Assembly (NCBI RefSeq): GCF_024722015.1 | Contig: NZ_JANQBD010000034.1 | Coordinates: 1 to 64,000 of the forward strand | From: Paenibacillus radicis (ex Xue et al. 2023) | Lineage (GTDB): Bacteria; Bacillota; Bacilli; Paenibacillales; NBRC-103111 | Reading direction: 5' to 3' | Length of the DNA: 64,000 bases | Position numbers and translations under genes: made by a program | The notes under the pieces: model-generated | The model's database searches: none | What the model saw: only the letters and a program-made list of their open reading frames with translations | Told to the model about the DNA's origin: nothing | Part shown: piece by piece, positions 25,690 to 36,344 of the stretch | Numbering within the stretch: position 1 is the stretch's first letter | Layout: every line of letters starts with the position of its first letter

Positions 25690-26523
25690 ATGCAGACAGC
25701 AGTTCAACGAAATAGAAGTGGATCGTTAATAAAGCGACACACTGTGCTCCTGGCTTTTGTTTTTCTGCTCTGCACCGCCGCAGTCTTTTCCCGCTGGAGC
25801 TGGACTGAAGCGGCTCCCCTACAGCGTGCAGCTGGAGAGCAGGGAGCTTTACGTTTGATGACCTATAATATTCGTCATGGTGAAGGTATGGACAATCAGG
25901 TCCGTTTGTCAGCTATCCGTGCCCAAATTGAACAGGGAAACGCTGATTTCATCGCTCTTCAGGAGGTAGACCGCTATCAATGGCGGACCGGCTTGCAAGA
26001 CCAAGCCTCCAATTTGGCGAAAGCGCTGCATATGTACTACAAATTTGCTCCTGCGTTCCGTCACGGATTCTCTGAATACGGCATAGCGTTATTAAGCCGC
26101 TTTCCTTTGGAAAATGTGCGTGTTTATCCGCTTCCCGGCGGCAGCAACCAGGAGCCTCGTACAGTGTTGACGGCCCAAATAAAGCTGCATGAACAGGTCG
26201 TAACTATTGTTACCACTCATCTTGGAGTTGCTCGCAGTGAGCGTGAGCTGCAAATGCCTGCATTGGTTGATATCCTGAAATCGATGGGCACCCCATTAAT
26301 TGTGATGGGTGATTTCAATATGCCTGATTCCGATGCTTTGATGAGCGGCTTGCACCAGATGCTTTACAAAATTCCTTTGCAGCCGCCTCAAGCTACAGTT
26401 GTTAAAGGCGGAGAGATCGATCATATATTTACAAGCTTTGCTCCTGGGTCTTCAGCATGGACACATTATGACAAGTCATCTGATCATATTCCCGTATTAG
26501 GTCAAATTACAGTCATCCAATAG
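25690..26523 (+). CDS. Membrane-anchored or secreted endonuclease/exonuclease/phosphatase-fold hydrolase
   Basis: About 277 residues. A basic start followed by a hydrophobic stretch (VLLAFVFLLCTAAVF) forms a signal peptide or anchor. The EEP domain shows LMTYNIRHGEG, FIALQEVDR (metal Glu), VTTHLG, VMGDFNMPDSD (Asp/Asn pair), EIDHIF and SSDHIPVLG, the complete catalytic set. Substrates of such exported enzymes include phospholipids and nucleic acids, and cannot be chosen here. ATG 25690 (GAAGAGG 9 bases before) is preferred over GTG 25681, though either is possible. Confidence 0.87.
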   Translation: MQTAVQRNRSGSLIKRHTVLLAFVFLLCTAAVFSRWSWTEAAPLQRAAGEQGALRLMTYNIRHGEGMDNQVRLSAIRAQIEQGNADFIALQEVDRYQWRTGLQDQASNLAKALHMYYKFAPAFRHGFSEYGIALLSRFPLENVRVYPLPGGSNQEPRTVLTAQIKLHEQVVTIVTTHLGVARSERELQMPALVDILKSMGTPLIVMGDFNMPDSDALMSGLHQMLYKIPLQPPQATVVKGGEIDHIFTSFAPGSSAWTHYDKSSDHIPVLGQITVIQ

Positions 26524-26747
26524 TGATAAAGTATCAATTTTTAATAAAATATTTTATTTTTCGTCATTATGGGGGGTGTTTTTGACGAAAAGGGATTTTT
26601 TTACAGATATTATTTTAGGGATATATTGTAAAATTAACTCACTATATGTCAAAGTGAATTCGTATTCCTTATTCACTATCGTTTTATTCACCATGACCTT
26701 ACCAAATGATGCTAATGTTGCTTCGAGGGGAGACAGGTTGATAAACC

Positions 26748-27761
26748 ATGAATGAAGAGAAGTTAGTACAGAGGTTAGGGTACAGATTTAAAAAGGACCT
26801 TATGACCAGCTGGGGATTAATTCTCATTCCAAAGGAAAGCCTCTTAGAAGCTCATCACATAGAATGGATAATGAATCATGGAATTATAATGGAGGAGCAT
26901 GATTTTGAGAACCCTCACCAAGTTACCAACGAGGAGCTAGTTACCCAGGCTAGTGAAATGGTCAAAGAAATGTTTCATTTAATTAATGAGGAGAAAGAAA
27001 TTCCTCTGGAAGCTTTGAATCGATCCGTGATTCCTGCGATTTATCAAGCAAGCGAGTTTCCGAGTTTGTTCAGTGTGCTTTCTGGTCTTCAGGCCAAGGA
27101 TGATTATACATACAGGCACAATATTGGAGTAGGGGTTATTTCTACATTAATTGGGAAATGGCTGCACCTCTCCGAAGAAGAGCTGTCTATGCTGAGTACA
27201 GCAGCTACACTTCATGACGTTGGAAAGATACAAATTCGTGATGAGATCCTGAATAAGCCCGGAAAATATTCGAATGAAGAGTATGAAATTATGAAGCAGC
27301 ACACGAAGTTTGGGTTTGATATTATTAAACGGACTCCCAATTTACCCCCTGAATTAGCATTGGTAGCGCTGCAGCATCACGAGAGGGAGGATGGTCAAGG
27401 ATACCCGAATGGATTGAAGGGCGATCAAATCGAGTTTTTCAGTAAAATTGTCGCTGTAGCCGATATTTTTCATGCCATGACCTCTAAAAGGGTATATAAG
27501 GATGCAACACCTTTTTATTTGGTCATTCGTCAAATGCAGGAGGATCGATTCGGACTGCTGGATCCTTTGATCTGCAGTGTATTTATTCGGCGAATGATGG
27601 AGCTGGCTGTTGGAGACGAAGTGATACTTACCGACGGGCGCCGCGGGGAAATTGTGAATAGCAACCCCCTAGATCTTACTAATCCTTTGGTAAAAGTCGG
27701 AGACGAATATATCAATTTGAGTGAGCACCCAAATTTGTTCATCCAAACCTTGGTGGGATAA
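26748..27761 (+). CDS. HD-GYP domain protein (probable cyclic-di-GMP phosphodiesterase)
   Basis: A 337-residue protein. The C-terminal half is an HD-GYP domain: HDVGKIQIRDEILNKPG (about residue 155), MKQHTKFGFDII, ALQHHEREDGQGYPNGL (GYP near 217) and VAVADIFHAMTSKRVY. All metal-binding His/Asp residues of active enzymes appear present. The N-terminal 110 residues have no recognised sensor domain. Together with the GGDEF gene and the response regulator just downstream it forms a compact cyclic-di-GMP cluster. A perfect 9-bp inverted repeat (TTTTCGTCA / TGACGAAAA, 26558-26566 / 26583-26591) lies upstream. Confidence 0.9.
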   Translation: MNEEKLVQRLGYRFKKDLMTSWGLILIPKESLLEAHHIEWIMNHGIIMEEHDFENPHQVTNEELVTQASEMVKEMFHLINEEKEIPLEALNRSVIPAIYQASEFPSLFSVLSGLQAKDDYTYRHNIGVGVISTLIGKWLHLSEEELSMLSTAATLHDVGKIQIRDEILNKPGKYSNEEYEIMKQHTKFGFDIIKRTPNLPPELALVALQHHEREDGQGYPNGLKGDQIEFFSKIVAVADIFHAMTSKRVYKDATPFYLVIRQMQEDRFGLLDPLICSVFIRRMMELAVGDEVILTDGRRGEIVNSNPLDLTNPLVKVGDEYINLSEHPNLFIQTLVG

Positions 27762-27793
27762 GTGAAAATATGATCATAAGGGTGAAACCGATC

Positions 27794-28717
27794 ATGAGCC
27801 AACAGCCAAATGACTTGATTCAAGTCGAGGCGCTAATCAAACGGCCTGAGATGCTTAGTTATATTTTGGGGCAGCTATCCAATCGCATGTATATTCTTGA
27901 TATGGATGGAACGATTGCTTATACGGTGCTTACTCAACAATCGCTTCTGGAGCTCGTGCTGATTTCAGAGCCTGTAACCCTGTTTACATGTATTCATCCT
28001 GATAATCAATTGATTGTGAAGGAAAGTCTGGATGAACTACTAACGAACAATGACAAGGTTTCCTTTGAGTGTCAGTGGGCGGTTAATAATGAAGAATGGT
28101 CGTGGATTGAAGCGGTAATTATTCCTGTTAAAGAAGCGGATTCTACTGTACATAAGTATTTGCTTTCTATAAGAAGTATTTCGGAAATGAAGGAAAGAGA
28201 AGAACAGCTATCTCGATTGGCTTATCTTGATCCGCTTACAGAGCTGCCTAACCGGAGAGCGTTTGAGCTGCATTTGCAGCAAGCTATCGCGAATGCCAAG
28301 CGGTACAATCAGCTGATGGCGCTTTTTTATACGGATATTGATGATTTTAAATGGATTAATGACCGATACGGGCATGAGACTGGAGATTTGCTGCTTAAAG
28401 CCTTTGCTTCCAAGGTAAAGCGATGTATACGGGAAATCGATATGCTATCACGCTTGGGTGGCGATGAATTTGTTATTCTTTTGCCCCGAATCGATACGGT
28501 TACTAGTGTCCAAAGGGTGGCTGAGCGAGTTGTGTCTTCCGTTAGGGAAGGCTGGAGGATTGGCGAACAGGTTCTGGAGGCTACGATAAGTATGGGAGTT
28601 GCTGTTTATCCGAGCGACGGTGACGATGCGGTCAAGCTGCTTCAGAATGTGGACAAAGCCTTATATCAGGTCAAAAATAATGGCCGAAACGGCATATCCT
28701 ATTATACTCAAAACTAA
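27794..28717 (+). CDS. PAS-like / GGDEF diguanylate cyclase
   Basis: About 307 residues: a PAS-like N-terminal sensor (about 25-130, including YILDMDGTIAY and WSWIEAVIIPVK) and a GGDEF domain beginning LAYLDPLTELPNRRAF with the intact active site LGGDEF near residue 222. RxxD (REID) sits five residues before it, matching the inhibitory I-site, so product inhibition is expected. ATG 27794 is chosen because AAGGG lies upstream; ATG 27770 has no site. Nine to thirty bases after the HD-GYP gene, so synthesis and breakdown of cyclic-di-GMP are co-expressed. Confidence 0.9.
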   Translation: MSQQPNDLIQVEALIKRPEMLSYILGQLSNRMYILDMDGTIAYTVLTQQSLLELVLISEPVTLFTCIHPDNQLIVKESLDELLTNNDKVSFECQWAVNNEEWSWIEAVIIPVKEADSTVHKYLLSIRSISEMKEREEQLSRLAYLDPLTELPNRRAFELHLQQAIANAKRYNQLMALFYTDIDDFKWINDRYGHETGDLLLKAFASKVKRCIREIDMLSRLGGDEFVILLPRIDTVTSVQRVAERVVSSVREGWRIGEQVLEATISMGVAVYPSDGDDAVKLLQNVDKALYQVKNNGRNGISYYTQN

Positions 28718-28752
28718 ATTTAGAACTAATTGCATAAGGGAGAGAACAGTGG

Positions 28753-29112
28753 ATGGCAAAAATACTAGTGGTTGATGATGCGGCATTTATGCGAATGATG
28801 CTTAAAGATATTTTAACAAAAGGTGGTCACGAAGTAGTAGGGGAAGCCGAGAACGGAATTGTTGCTGTTGAAAAGTTCAATCAGCTGCATCCCGACCTGG
28901 TGACGATGGATATTACTATGCCTGAAATGGAGGGGATCGAAGCTCTCAAGCTGATAAAAGGCCAGCATCCTTCAGCCAAAGTTATTATGTGTTCTGCGAT
29001 GGGGCAGCAGCATATGGTTGTTCAAGCTATTCAAGCTGGAGCGAGAGACTTTATAGTTAAGCCGTTCCAGTCGGAGAGAGTTCTCGAATCCATTAGCAAG
29101 GCGATTAATTAA
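28753..29112 (+). CDS. CheY-like single-domain response regulator
   Basis: A 119-residue receiver domain only: acidic pair D8-D9 (VVDDAAFMR), phospho-acceptor D53 (TMDITMPEMEG), the conserved Ser near 81 (MCSAMG) and K103 (IVKPF). Such stand-alone receivers (CheY type) act by binding a partner such as the flagellar switch or a signalling enzyme. It lies 35 bases after the diguanylate cyclase, so it may connect that module to a kinase outside the window. No histidine kinase is adjacent. Confidence 0.93.
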   Translation: MAKILVVDDAAFMRMMLKDILTKGGHEVVGEAENGIVAVEKFNQLHPDLVTMDITMPEMEGIEALKLIKGQHPSAKVIMCSAMGQQHMVVQAIQAGARDFIVKPFQSERVLESISKAIN

Positions 29113-29423
29113 TAATTCATCATACGGATCTGATTAGCAAATAGATAGGATGAGGTATGAGAAGGGCTGCCGAGATATTGACGGGGTCCTTTTTCGTATT
29201 TGGTGAAATAGGTAAAAAAGAATTCTGGCTGTCAGAGCCTCATGCTTTCAGGTGTTTTTAGACGTATCCTTACTTAAACTCGTTATTTTAGCTGTTTTTA
29301 TGGTATATTAAAAAATAAAGGTATTTTTAGACTTCATTTCTCACCAAAATTTGCTATTAAGCATAGCTCAGCATTAAAATGTTCTTAATCACGTTACCGA
29401 CCCCACCAAAGAGAGGCCGTATC
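29113..29423. other. Intergenic DNA without a recognised feature
   Basis: About 310 bases, AT-rich toward the right end. No convincing terminator, promoter or small gene was seen. Confidence 0.4.
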
Positions 29424-30050
29424 ATGAATATCAAAGAATGGAAAATCGAGCTACGCCGCAAAGCGGAGGCTGAACGGAATGCTTTGACGCCATCCGAGCG
29501 GAGTGTAAAATCCAAGCGGATCAACGAATTATTAATCAAACGAATAAGTGATGTCCTGGATTCCCGGGTTAAGCTGGGACGCAGACCGACTCTTTTTACC
29601 TACATGCCGGTGAAATCTGAGGTTGATGTAACTCCGGTGATGGAAGCTTGCTGGTTAAAGCGTTACCGAGTTTTGGTACCTAAGGTACAGCCGGAGCAAA
29701 AACTGAAGCTCTTCGAAATTCGCTCCCACTCCGATTTGGAGAAAGGGACTTGGGGAATTTTGGAGCCGGTTCCTGATGCGGAATTTCTGACTGATATTCG
29801 CCAGATTGATGCTGCGCTTGTACCTGGGCTGGCTTTTGATCTTGATCTGGGGCGTCTTGGTTACGGGGGCGGTTATTACGACCGGTTTATGCAGCAGTAT
29901 GTACGTGCTGGATTTATTAGGCCTTATATTATTGCGGGTGCATTCGATTTACAGCTTATTGAGGAAGTCCCGATGGGCTTGTTCGATTTCCGGTTGGATG
30001 AACTTATTACAGAGCAAAGAACGGTTCGGGCTGCTAAGACCACGAAGTAA
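29424..30050 (+). CDS. 5-formyltetrahydrofolate cyclo-ligase
   Basis: A 208-residue protein with the family's N-terminal helix (LRRKAEAERNAL), the TYMPVKSEVDV strand and the signature GLAFDLDLGRLGYGGGYYDRF, which forms the folate/ATP site. It converts 5-formyl-THF to 5,10-methenyl-THF using ATP in the cytosol. ATG 29424 follows AGAGAGG; upstream in-frame codons lack a site. Next to the molybdenum cofactor genes, which it precedes by about 50 bases in an apparent operon. Confidence 0.94.
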   Translation: MNIKEWKIELRRKAEAERNALTPSERSVKSKRINELLIKRISDVLDSRVKLGRRPTLFTYMPVKSEVDVTPVMEACWLKRYRVLVPKVQPEQKLKLFEIRSHSDLEKGTWGILEPVPDAEFLTDIRQIDAALVPGLAFDLDLGRLGYGGGYYDRFMQQYVRAGFIRPYIIAGAFDLQLIEEVPMGLFDFRLDELITEQRTVRAAKTTK

Positions 30051-30101
30051 GGCCGATGATATGCTGTGTCTGCACCATGCGTACGAGAGGAGAGCTGCAC
30101 C

Positions 30102-30602
30102 GTGTCTGATATTGATGTTAGCCGGCTAACCCATTTTAATGAACAAGGCAGAGCCCGAATGGTTGATATTTCTGACAAGCAGGAGACGAGTCGGAGCGCA
30201 ACTGCGCGAACTATAGTTACCATGATGCCTTCTACATTGCAGTTGATTAAGCAAGGCAAAATTGGTAAAGGAGATGTTCTTGCGGTTTCTCAGGTGGCTG
30301 CGATTATGGCTGCGAAGAAAACTTCCGATTGGATTCCAATGTGTCATCCGCTAATGCTAACTGGGGTAGACGTCCGCTTTTCCGATAATGAACAAGATGA
30401 ATTATACATAGAAGCTACTGTCAGAACCAAAGGGCAAACCGGTGTCGAAATGGAGGCTCTCACAGCCGTTTCTGCTGCCGCGTTAACCGTTTATGACATG
30501 TGCAAGGCGGCGGAGAAGACGATGCAGATCGGTCCAACGCTGCTGCTTAATAAATCAGGAGGAAAAAACGGTGACTTTCACAGAAAAGACACCGATTTGT
30601 AA
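30102..30602 (+). CDS. moaC: Cyclic pyranopterin monophosphate synthase
   Basis: A 166-residue MoaC with [18 protein letters not shown] at the start, [15 protein letters not shown] (about residue 78), [20 protein letters not shown] and the C-terminal [12 protein letters not shown]. It works after MoaA in the first step of molybdopterin synthesis. GTG 30102 is chosen: GAGAGGAGAG lies 7 bases upstream and the usual N-terminus then appears; GTG 30066 has no site. Followed by MoaB and a MoeA-like gene. Confidence 0.95.
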   Translation: MSDIDVSRLTHFNEQGRARMVDISDKQETSRSATARTIVTMMPSTLQLIKQGKIGKGDVLAVSQVAAIMAAKKTSDWIPMCHPLMLTGVDVRFSDNEQDELYIEATVRTKGQTGVEMEALTAVSAAALTVYDMCKAAEKTMQIGPTLLLNKSGGKNGDFHRKDTDL

Positions 30603-30643
30603 TAACTTTACGATACAATGGACCCATGGAGAGGAGTAAGCTT

Positions 30644-31147
30644 ATGCGTTGGAAAGTGGCGATTTTGACGGCAAGCGATCGAGGATCCCTTGGAGAGCGA
30701 GAAGATACAAGCGCCCAAGTCATTCGGGAGCTCATTGAAGAGGAAATCAATGGGGAAATTATCGAATATCGGGTCGTGCCGGATGAGAAAGATGAAATTA
30801 TGGCTGCGCTCATAGAAATGACCGATTATTTCAAGGTCGATTTGATTCTTACTACGGGTGGGACAGGACTTGCACTGCGTGATGTGACTCCGGAGGCAAC
30901 ATTGAGTGTCATAGACCGTCAAGCTCCGGGATTTGCCGAGGCCATGCGGATGATATCGATGAAGAAATCGCCTCGTGCCATGCTCTCACGCGCTGTATCG
31001 GGAATTCGCGGCAGAACGTTAATAATAAATCTGCCTGGAAGTCCGAAGGGTGTGTCTGAAAATTTGGCTGCCATTATGGAGCAGCTTCCTCATGCTCTGG
31101 GTATACTCACTGGACGCGAAGGGGATCATGGCTATGAAGAAGCTTGA
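30644..31147 (+). CDS. moaB: MoaB/MogA-family molybdopterin adenylyltransferase-like protein
   Basis: A 167-residue MoCF-domain protein: VAILTASDRGSLGEREDTS, LILTTGGTGLALRDVTPEAT and IINLPGSPKGVSENL are the conserved substrate-loop motifs. It is expected to adenylylate molybdopterin before metal insertion. ATG 30644 follows GGAGAGGAG with 7 bases spacing. Its last 14 bases overlap the next gene. Confidence 0.9.
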   Translation: MRWKVAILTASDRGSLGEREDTSAQVIRELIEEEINGEIIEYRVVPDEKDEIMAALIEMTDYFKVDLILTTGGTGLALRDVTPEATLSVIDRQAPGFAEAMRMISMKKSPRAMLSRAVSGIRGRTLIINLPGSPKGVSENLAAIMEQLPHALGILTGREGDHGYEEA

Positions 31148-32138
31148 TTCCATGCTTCGCGAGGTGAAGGTAGAAGAAGCGATAGGCAAGGTTCTGGCTC
31201 ATGATTTGACGCAAATTATCCCTGGAGCGTTCAAAGGACGCTTATTTACAAAAGGCCATGTCATTACTGAACAGGATATTCCCGCTCTGCTCAGTATCGG
31301 CAAGGAGCACATCTATGTTATTGCGATGGAGGAAGGCTGGCTGCATGAGGATGAAGCCGCAATCCGTTTGGCTCGCGCTGCTGTGGGAGCCAATGTGTCA
31401 TTGACCGAGCCGCATGAGGGCAAGGTTTCTTTAAAGTCGACTATTCATGGATTGGTCAAAATCAATAAGTCATTGGTTGATGCAGCTAACTCTATAGATC
31501 AGGTGGTCATGTCCACGCTGAAATCGAATACAGTTGTCAAGCAGGGTCAAGTTCTAACCGGAACCCGCGTTATTCCGCTTCTTGTTGAGGAGGAAAAGGT
31601 GCGGCAGGTGGAGCAACTTGCTGTAACACCATTGGTTGAAGTTAAGCCGTTTCGTCCTCTCCGTGTAGGCTTGATTACTACGGGCAGCGAGGTATATAAG
31701 GGCCGAATTCAAGATAAATTCGGGCCTGTTGTTCGTGATAAGGTAGCGGCATTAGGCTCTGAGATTATAGAGCAGCGATTGACCCCGGACGAAAGCGATA
31801 CAATTGTTAATGAAATTCGCTATTTTTTGGAGGAGCGGAAGGTCGACCTGATCCTGGTAACCGGCGGCATGTCGGTGGATCCGGATGATCGGACACCGGG
31901 TGCGATTAAGCAGGCTGGGGCACGTATAGTCAGCTACGGTACTCCGATGCTTCCTGGGTCTATGCTGCTTATGGGCTATCTGGGTGATTCGGAGGTGCCT
32001 ATCATGGGTCTGCCGGGTTGTGTGATGCACGACCCCTATACTTCGTTCGACGTGCTATTACCACGTATTTGCGCAGGAGAAGTTATTGTGCGTGAAGATA
32101 TTACGGAGCTGGGGTACGGAGGCTTGTACTACTGTTAG
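31134..32138 (+). CDS. MoeA-like molybdopterin-binding protein
   Basis: About 334 residues. The C-terminal half (from about 180) is a MoCF domain with GLITTGSEVYKGRI, LILVTGGMSVDPDDRTPGAI and IMGLPGCVMHD. The N-terminal half (AIGKVLAHDLTQIIPGAFKG, GHVITEQDIPALLSIGKEHIYV) matches the shorter MoeA-like molybdopterin-binding proteins of Firmicutes rather than full MoeA, which is about 400 residues. ATG 31134 has AAGGGG 9 bases upstream; ATG 31128 is the alternative. Ends the Mo-cofactor group; moaA, moaD and moaE are not in the window. Confidence 0.85.
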   Translation: MKKLDSMLREVKVEEAIGKVLAHDLTQIIPGAFKGRLFTKGHVITEQDIPALLSIGKEHIYVIAMEEGWLHEDEAAIRLARAAVGANVSLTEPHEGKVSLKSTIHGLVKINKSLVDAANSIDQVVMSTLKSNTVVKQGQVLTGTRVIPLLVEEEKVRQVEQLAVTPLVEVKPFRPLRVGLITTGSEVYKGRIQDKFGPVVRDKVAALGSEIIEQRLTPDESDTIVNEIRYFLEERKVDLILVTGGMSVDPDDRTPGAIKQAGARIVSYGTPMLPGSMLLMGYLGDSEVPIMGLPGCVMHDPYTSFDVLLPRICAGEVIVREDITELGYGGLYYC

Positions 32139-32201
32139 AGCATAGGCTTAGGCAGAAGTACTGTCTGCCAAAAGCCTCATAGAAAGGAGTTGTTACAACA
32201 A

Positions 32202-32558
32202 ATGAGCTTAAGTCATATGTTGTTGATTGCCGTTGTTGTGCTGGTCTTATTCGGGCCGAGCAAGCTTCCCGAGCTGGGGAGAGCCATAGGCAAGACGATG
32301 CGCGAGTTTAAGAAAGGCGCTCAAGACTTGATGGAGGACGTTCATGCGTCAGCGCCTAAAGAAGAGCGTAAGGATGTGACGCCACGACCGGCTCCAGATC
32401 CAGTATCGGGAATGATGCTTCCGCCTGTAGCGGCTGCACCTGAGCGGCCCGTTCAGCAAGCTCAGCAGGCTCAGACGCAGCAGGAGCAGGGGACCAAGCA
32501 GGCGGCTCAGCAAATCCCGCAGGAGAAGCCTGCGGATACAAGAAGACTGCCTGAATAA
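32202..32558 (+). CDS. tatA: Twin-arginine translocase subunit TatA
   Basis: A 118-residue protein with one N-terminal membrane helix (MLLIAVVVLVLFG), the hinge GPSKLPELGRAIGK and the amphipathic helix MREFKKGAQDL, which identify TatA/E. The C-terminal 60 residues are proline- then glutamine-rich (VQQAQQAQTQQEQG), longer than in many TatA proteins. ATG 32202 follows GAAAGGAG; a TTG at 32190 abuts that site. It pairs with tatC just downstream. Tat exports folded, often cofactor-bearing, proteins, which suits its place after Mo-cofactor genes. Confidence 0.93.
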   Translation: MSLSHMLLIAVVVLVLFGPSKLPELGRAIGKTMREFKKGAQDLMEDVHASAPKEERKDVTPRPAPDPVSGMMLPPVAAAPERPVQQAQQAQTQQEQGTKQAAQQIPQEKPADTRRLPE

Positions 32559-32600
32559 GCTTCACGTTTACCACTTCACAGCTAGGTTGGTGAAACCTTT

Positions 32601-33359
32601 ATGGATATGGATGATGCGATGTCGCTCGTCGAGCATCTGGGTGAGCTTCGCAAACGAATTATTTGGATCATCGTCGTTCTGATTATTGGGATGGTTATCG
32701 GGTTGATTTTTGCGCAGCCCCTGATCACTTATCTCAAGCAAGTACCTCCGGCGGACGGAATCAGCTGGAACGTATTTTCCCCTTGGGATGCTATTCGGAT
32801 GTACATGAATTTTGCACTGGTTACAGGCCTTATTGTTACGCTGCCCTTTGCTTTGTACCAAATCTGGTCCTTTCTGAAGCCGGGGCTGCGTGTAGAAGAG
32901 CAGAAAGCGTCTTTGATGTTCGTGCCCTTCGCTTTTATATTATTTCTGATTGGCTTGGCATTTGCGTATTTTGTCGTTTTCAAAATGGCCTTTCTGTTTA
33001 CATCGAGTATTACGGAGAAGCTGTCGCTTCAAGAGACCTATGGGATCTCGCAATATTTCACGTTCATGTTTAATATTTTGATTCCGATCTCATTGCTGTT
33101 TGAGCTTCCTATAGTCATCATGTTTTTAACCAAGCTTCGTATCTTAAATCCTAAACGGCTGCATACTTTGCGTCGTTATGCCTATTTGCTGCTTGTTATT
33201 GTAGCGTCCATGATTACCCCTCCTGATGCGGTTTCTGCGATTGTCGTATCCGTGCCTATGATCTTGCTGTATGAGTTCAGTGTGCTGTTATCCGGGGTTG
33301 TGTACCGTAAGCAGCTGGCCAAGGATAAAGCTTGGGAGGAAGAATTCGGCGAGAAATAA
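32601..33359 (+). CDS. tatC: Twin-arginine translocase subunit TatC
   Basis: A 252-residue membrane protein with six hydrophobic segments. The N-terminal LVEHLGELRKRIIW is the conserved TatC signal-peptide-binding start, and FLKPGLRVEE, FAYFVVFKMAFLF and ITPPDAVSAIVVSVPM are in their usual order. Forty-three bases after tatA; this makes a complete minimal TatA-TatC system. Confidence 0.95.
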   Translation: MDMDDAMSLVEHLGELRKRIIWIIVVLIIGMVIGLIFAQPLITYLKQVPPADGISWNVFSPWDAIRMYMNFALVTGLIVTLPFALYQIWSFLKPGLRVEEQKASLMFVPFAFILFLIGLAFAYFVVFKMAFLFTSSITEKLSLQETYGISQYFTFMFNILIPISLLFELPIVIMFLTKLRILNPKRLHTLRRYAYLLLVIVASMITPPDAVSAIVVSVPMILLYEFSVLLSGVVYRKQLAKDKAWEEEFGEK

Positions 33360-33422
33360 CACCTGGGGTTTACAGTCATTTAAAGATAGTGCTGATGACT
33401 GTGAGCCCAAGGTGTTTTTTTT
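33358..33422 (+). terminator. Terminator after tatC
   Basis: A long imperfect stem (AACACCTGGGGTTTACAGTC against GACTGTGAGCCCAAGGTGTT) followed by eight T residues, overlapping the tatC stop. Confidence 0.88.
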
Positions 33423-33559
33423 GTTGTAGAGCGAACAATCAACGGATTTCTACAAGCAGGATAGGAGTAAAAAGCGCTGTGAACGAGTGTGTCGGAGGGC
33501 CGTATATTTTATTTTTGGATGGATAGAATGATGGGGGTGTGAAAATTCGGTAAAAGCAC

Positions 33560-33588
33560 TTGCAAATTTGCGGCAAACTGAGTATCAT
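33560..33588 (+). promoter_or_regulatory. Promoter of groES-groEL
   Basis: TTGCAA (33560-33565) and TATCAT (33583-33588) with a 17-base spacer, placed just before the CIRCE operator. Confidence 0.6.
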
Positions 33589-33599
33589 AATAAGTGTTG

Positions 33600-33626
33600 T
33601 TAGCACTTGAGGTATTTGAGTGCTAA
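33600..33626 (+). promoter_or_regulatory. CIRCE operator (HrcA binding site)
   Basis: TTAGCACTT-N9-GAGTGCTAA, eight of nine arm positions of the consensus TTAGCACTC-N9-GAGTGCTAA. It lies between the promoter and groES, so heat-shock control by HrcA is expected. Confidence 0.96.
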
Positions 33627-33667
33627 TGTAAGAAATTTAGAACCATATATAAGGAGGCTATTTTCTA

Positions 33668-33949
33668 ATGATCAAACCTTTAGGTGATCGCGTTGTCATT
33701 GAAGCCATTGCTAAGGAGGAAACGACCGCAAGCGGTATTTTTCTACCTGAGACTGCCAAGGAAAAACCGCAAGAAGGTAAAGTTGTAGCGGTAGGCAGCG
33801 GCGCACTAAAAGACGGAGAGCGTATTCCGCTTGAAGTTAAGGAAGGCGACCGTATCATTTTCTCCAAATACGCTGGTACTGAAGTTAAATTTGAGGGCCG
33901 CGAGCTTCTAATTTTGCGCGAAAGCGACATTCTTGCTGTTCTAGCCTAA
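33668..33949 (+). CDS. groES: Co-chaperonin GroES
   Basis: A 93-residue protein of the usual length: [17 protein letters not shown] at the start, the mobile loop [16 protein letters not shown] that contacts GroEL, and the ending [10 protein letters not shown]. It caps the GroEL ring during folding. AAGGAGG precedes the ATG; CIRCE control upstream; groEL follows after 157 bases with only a small hairpin (CGTCCT / AGGACG near 34021) between. Confidence 0.98.
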   Translation: MIKPLGDRVVIEAIAKEETTASGIFLPETAKEKPQEGKVVAVGSGALKDGERIPLEVKEGDRIIFSKYAGTEVKFEGRELLILRESDILAVLA

Positions 33950-34052
33950 TTAGGGTTCTTATACCTATAGACGCCTCATCAGCTGCTAATGAAATTAGCG
34001 AGCTTATACTTAGACAGGCTCGTCCTTGAAGGACGGTAAGCCGATTCCTTAA

Positions 34053-35747
<1,695 letters not shown>

Positions 35748-35781
35748 TCGCCGTTCCAAAAACCTTGATATATCAATGATT

Positions 35782-35809
35782 AGAGGCCTTTTCATAAGGC
35801 CTCTTTTCT
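35782..35809 (+). terminator. Terminator after groEL
   Basis: AGAGGCCTT / AAGGCCTCT hairpin with a short TTCAT loop, then TTTCT. Confidence 0.88.
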
Positions 35810-36314
35810 ATTTAAATCACATAAAAACCACATTTCTTGCAAAAGTTTTGAAATTAAGGATGTGAACCGTTCCTCTCGGATGACCTCATTCAATCTATCT
35901 GTGACACCACTGTCAACGCCGTTATGAATGACCTTGATCTCAACGTTGCGGAGATACGGGTTGCGGCTCTTGAAACTCCTCAATCAATTAATCGATCTAT
36001 CTCAGCACCAACAAAACCGCTCAGTTCTAAATCAGCTCCAGACGCTATAGGCGAGAGAGTGCTTCTTCATCCCATACTCCAGATACCTAGTTATGGAGAG
36101 ACAACCACCCGATTTAGATGTGGTGCAAATTATCAACTGATACATTCCCAGACCGCCAAGCAGCTTGGCGGTCTTTCTTCAGGCGTGCTTCCTCGCAGAA
36201 TGATAAACACAGAGACCTCCTTTAGTTCATTGAACATATATGAGTTCCCTTTGCTCTGAAGCTGCAAAATTCGTCAAACTTCATGATATTAATCTAACGT
36301 AATAATGGAGCCTA
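35810..36314. other. Intergenic region with a strong hairpin, possible decayed gene
   Basis: No gene is supported. Overlapping frames exist on both strands, but none has a ribosome site and none matches a family I recognise. The minus-strand frame around 35792-35983 (with VEIKVIHNGVDSGVTDRLNE) looks protein-like and may be a remnant. A perfect 11-bp hairpin (AGACCGCCAAG / CTTGGCGGTCT, loop CAG, 36150-36174) followed by TTCTT can act as a terminator. Confidence 0.45.
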
Positions 36315-36323
36315 TGTTATAAT
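36315..36323 (+). promoter_or_regulatory. Extended -10 promoter of the coiled-coil gene
   Basis: TGTTATAAT is a perfect extended -10 (TGN plus TATAAT) located 22 bases before the ATG at 36345; the -35 region is weak. Confidence 0.5.
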
Positions 36324-36344
36324 AAATCATGGGAGCATGATGGC

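Noticed and set aside
29113-29423. 6S RNA before the folate cyclo-ligase gene, as in E. coli ssrS-ygfA
   Set aside because: I could not draw the long hairpin with a central bubble; position alone is not enough.
35924-36259. 111-codon frame after groEL
   Set aside because: It spans a perfect terminator-like hairpin, lacks a ribosome site and matches no family; described as intergenic instead.
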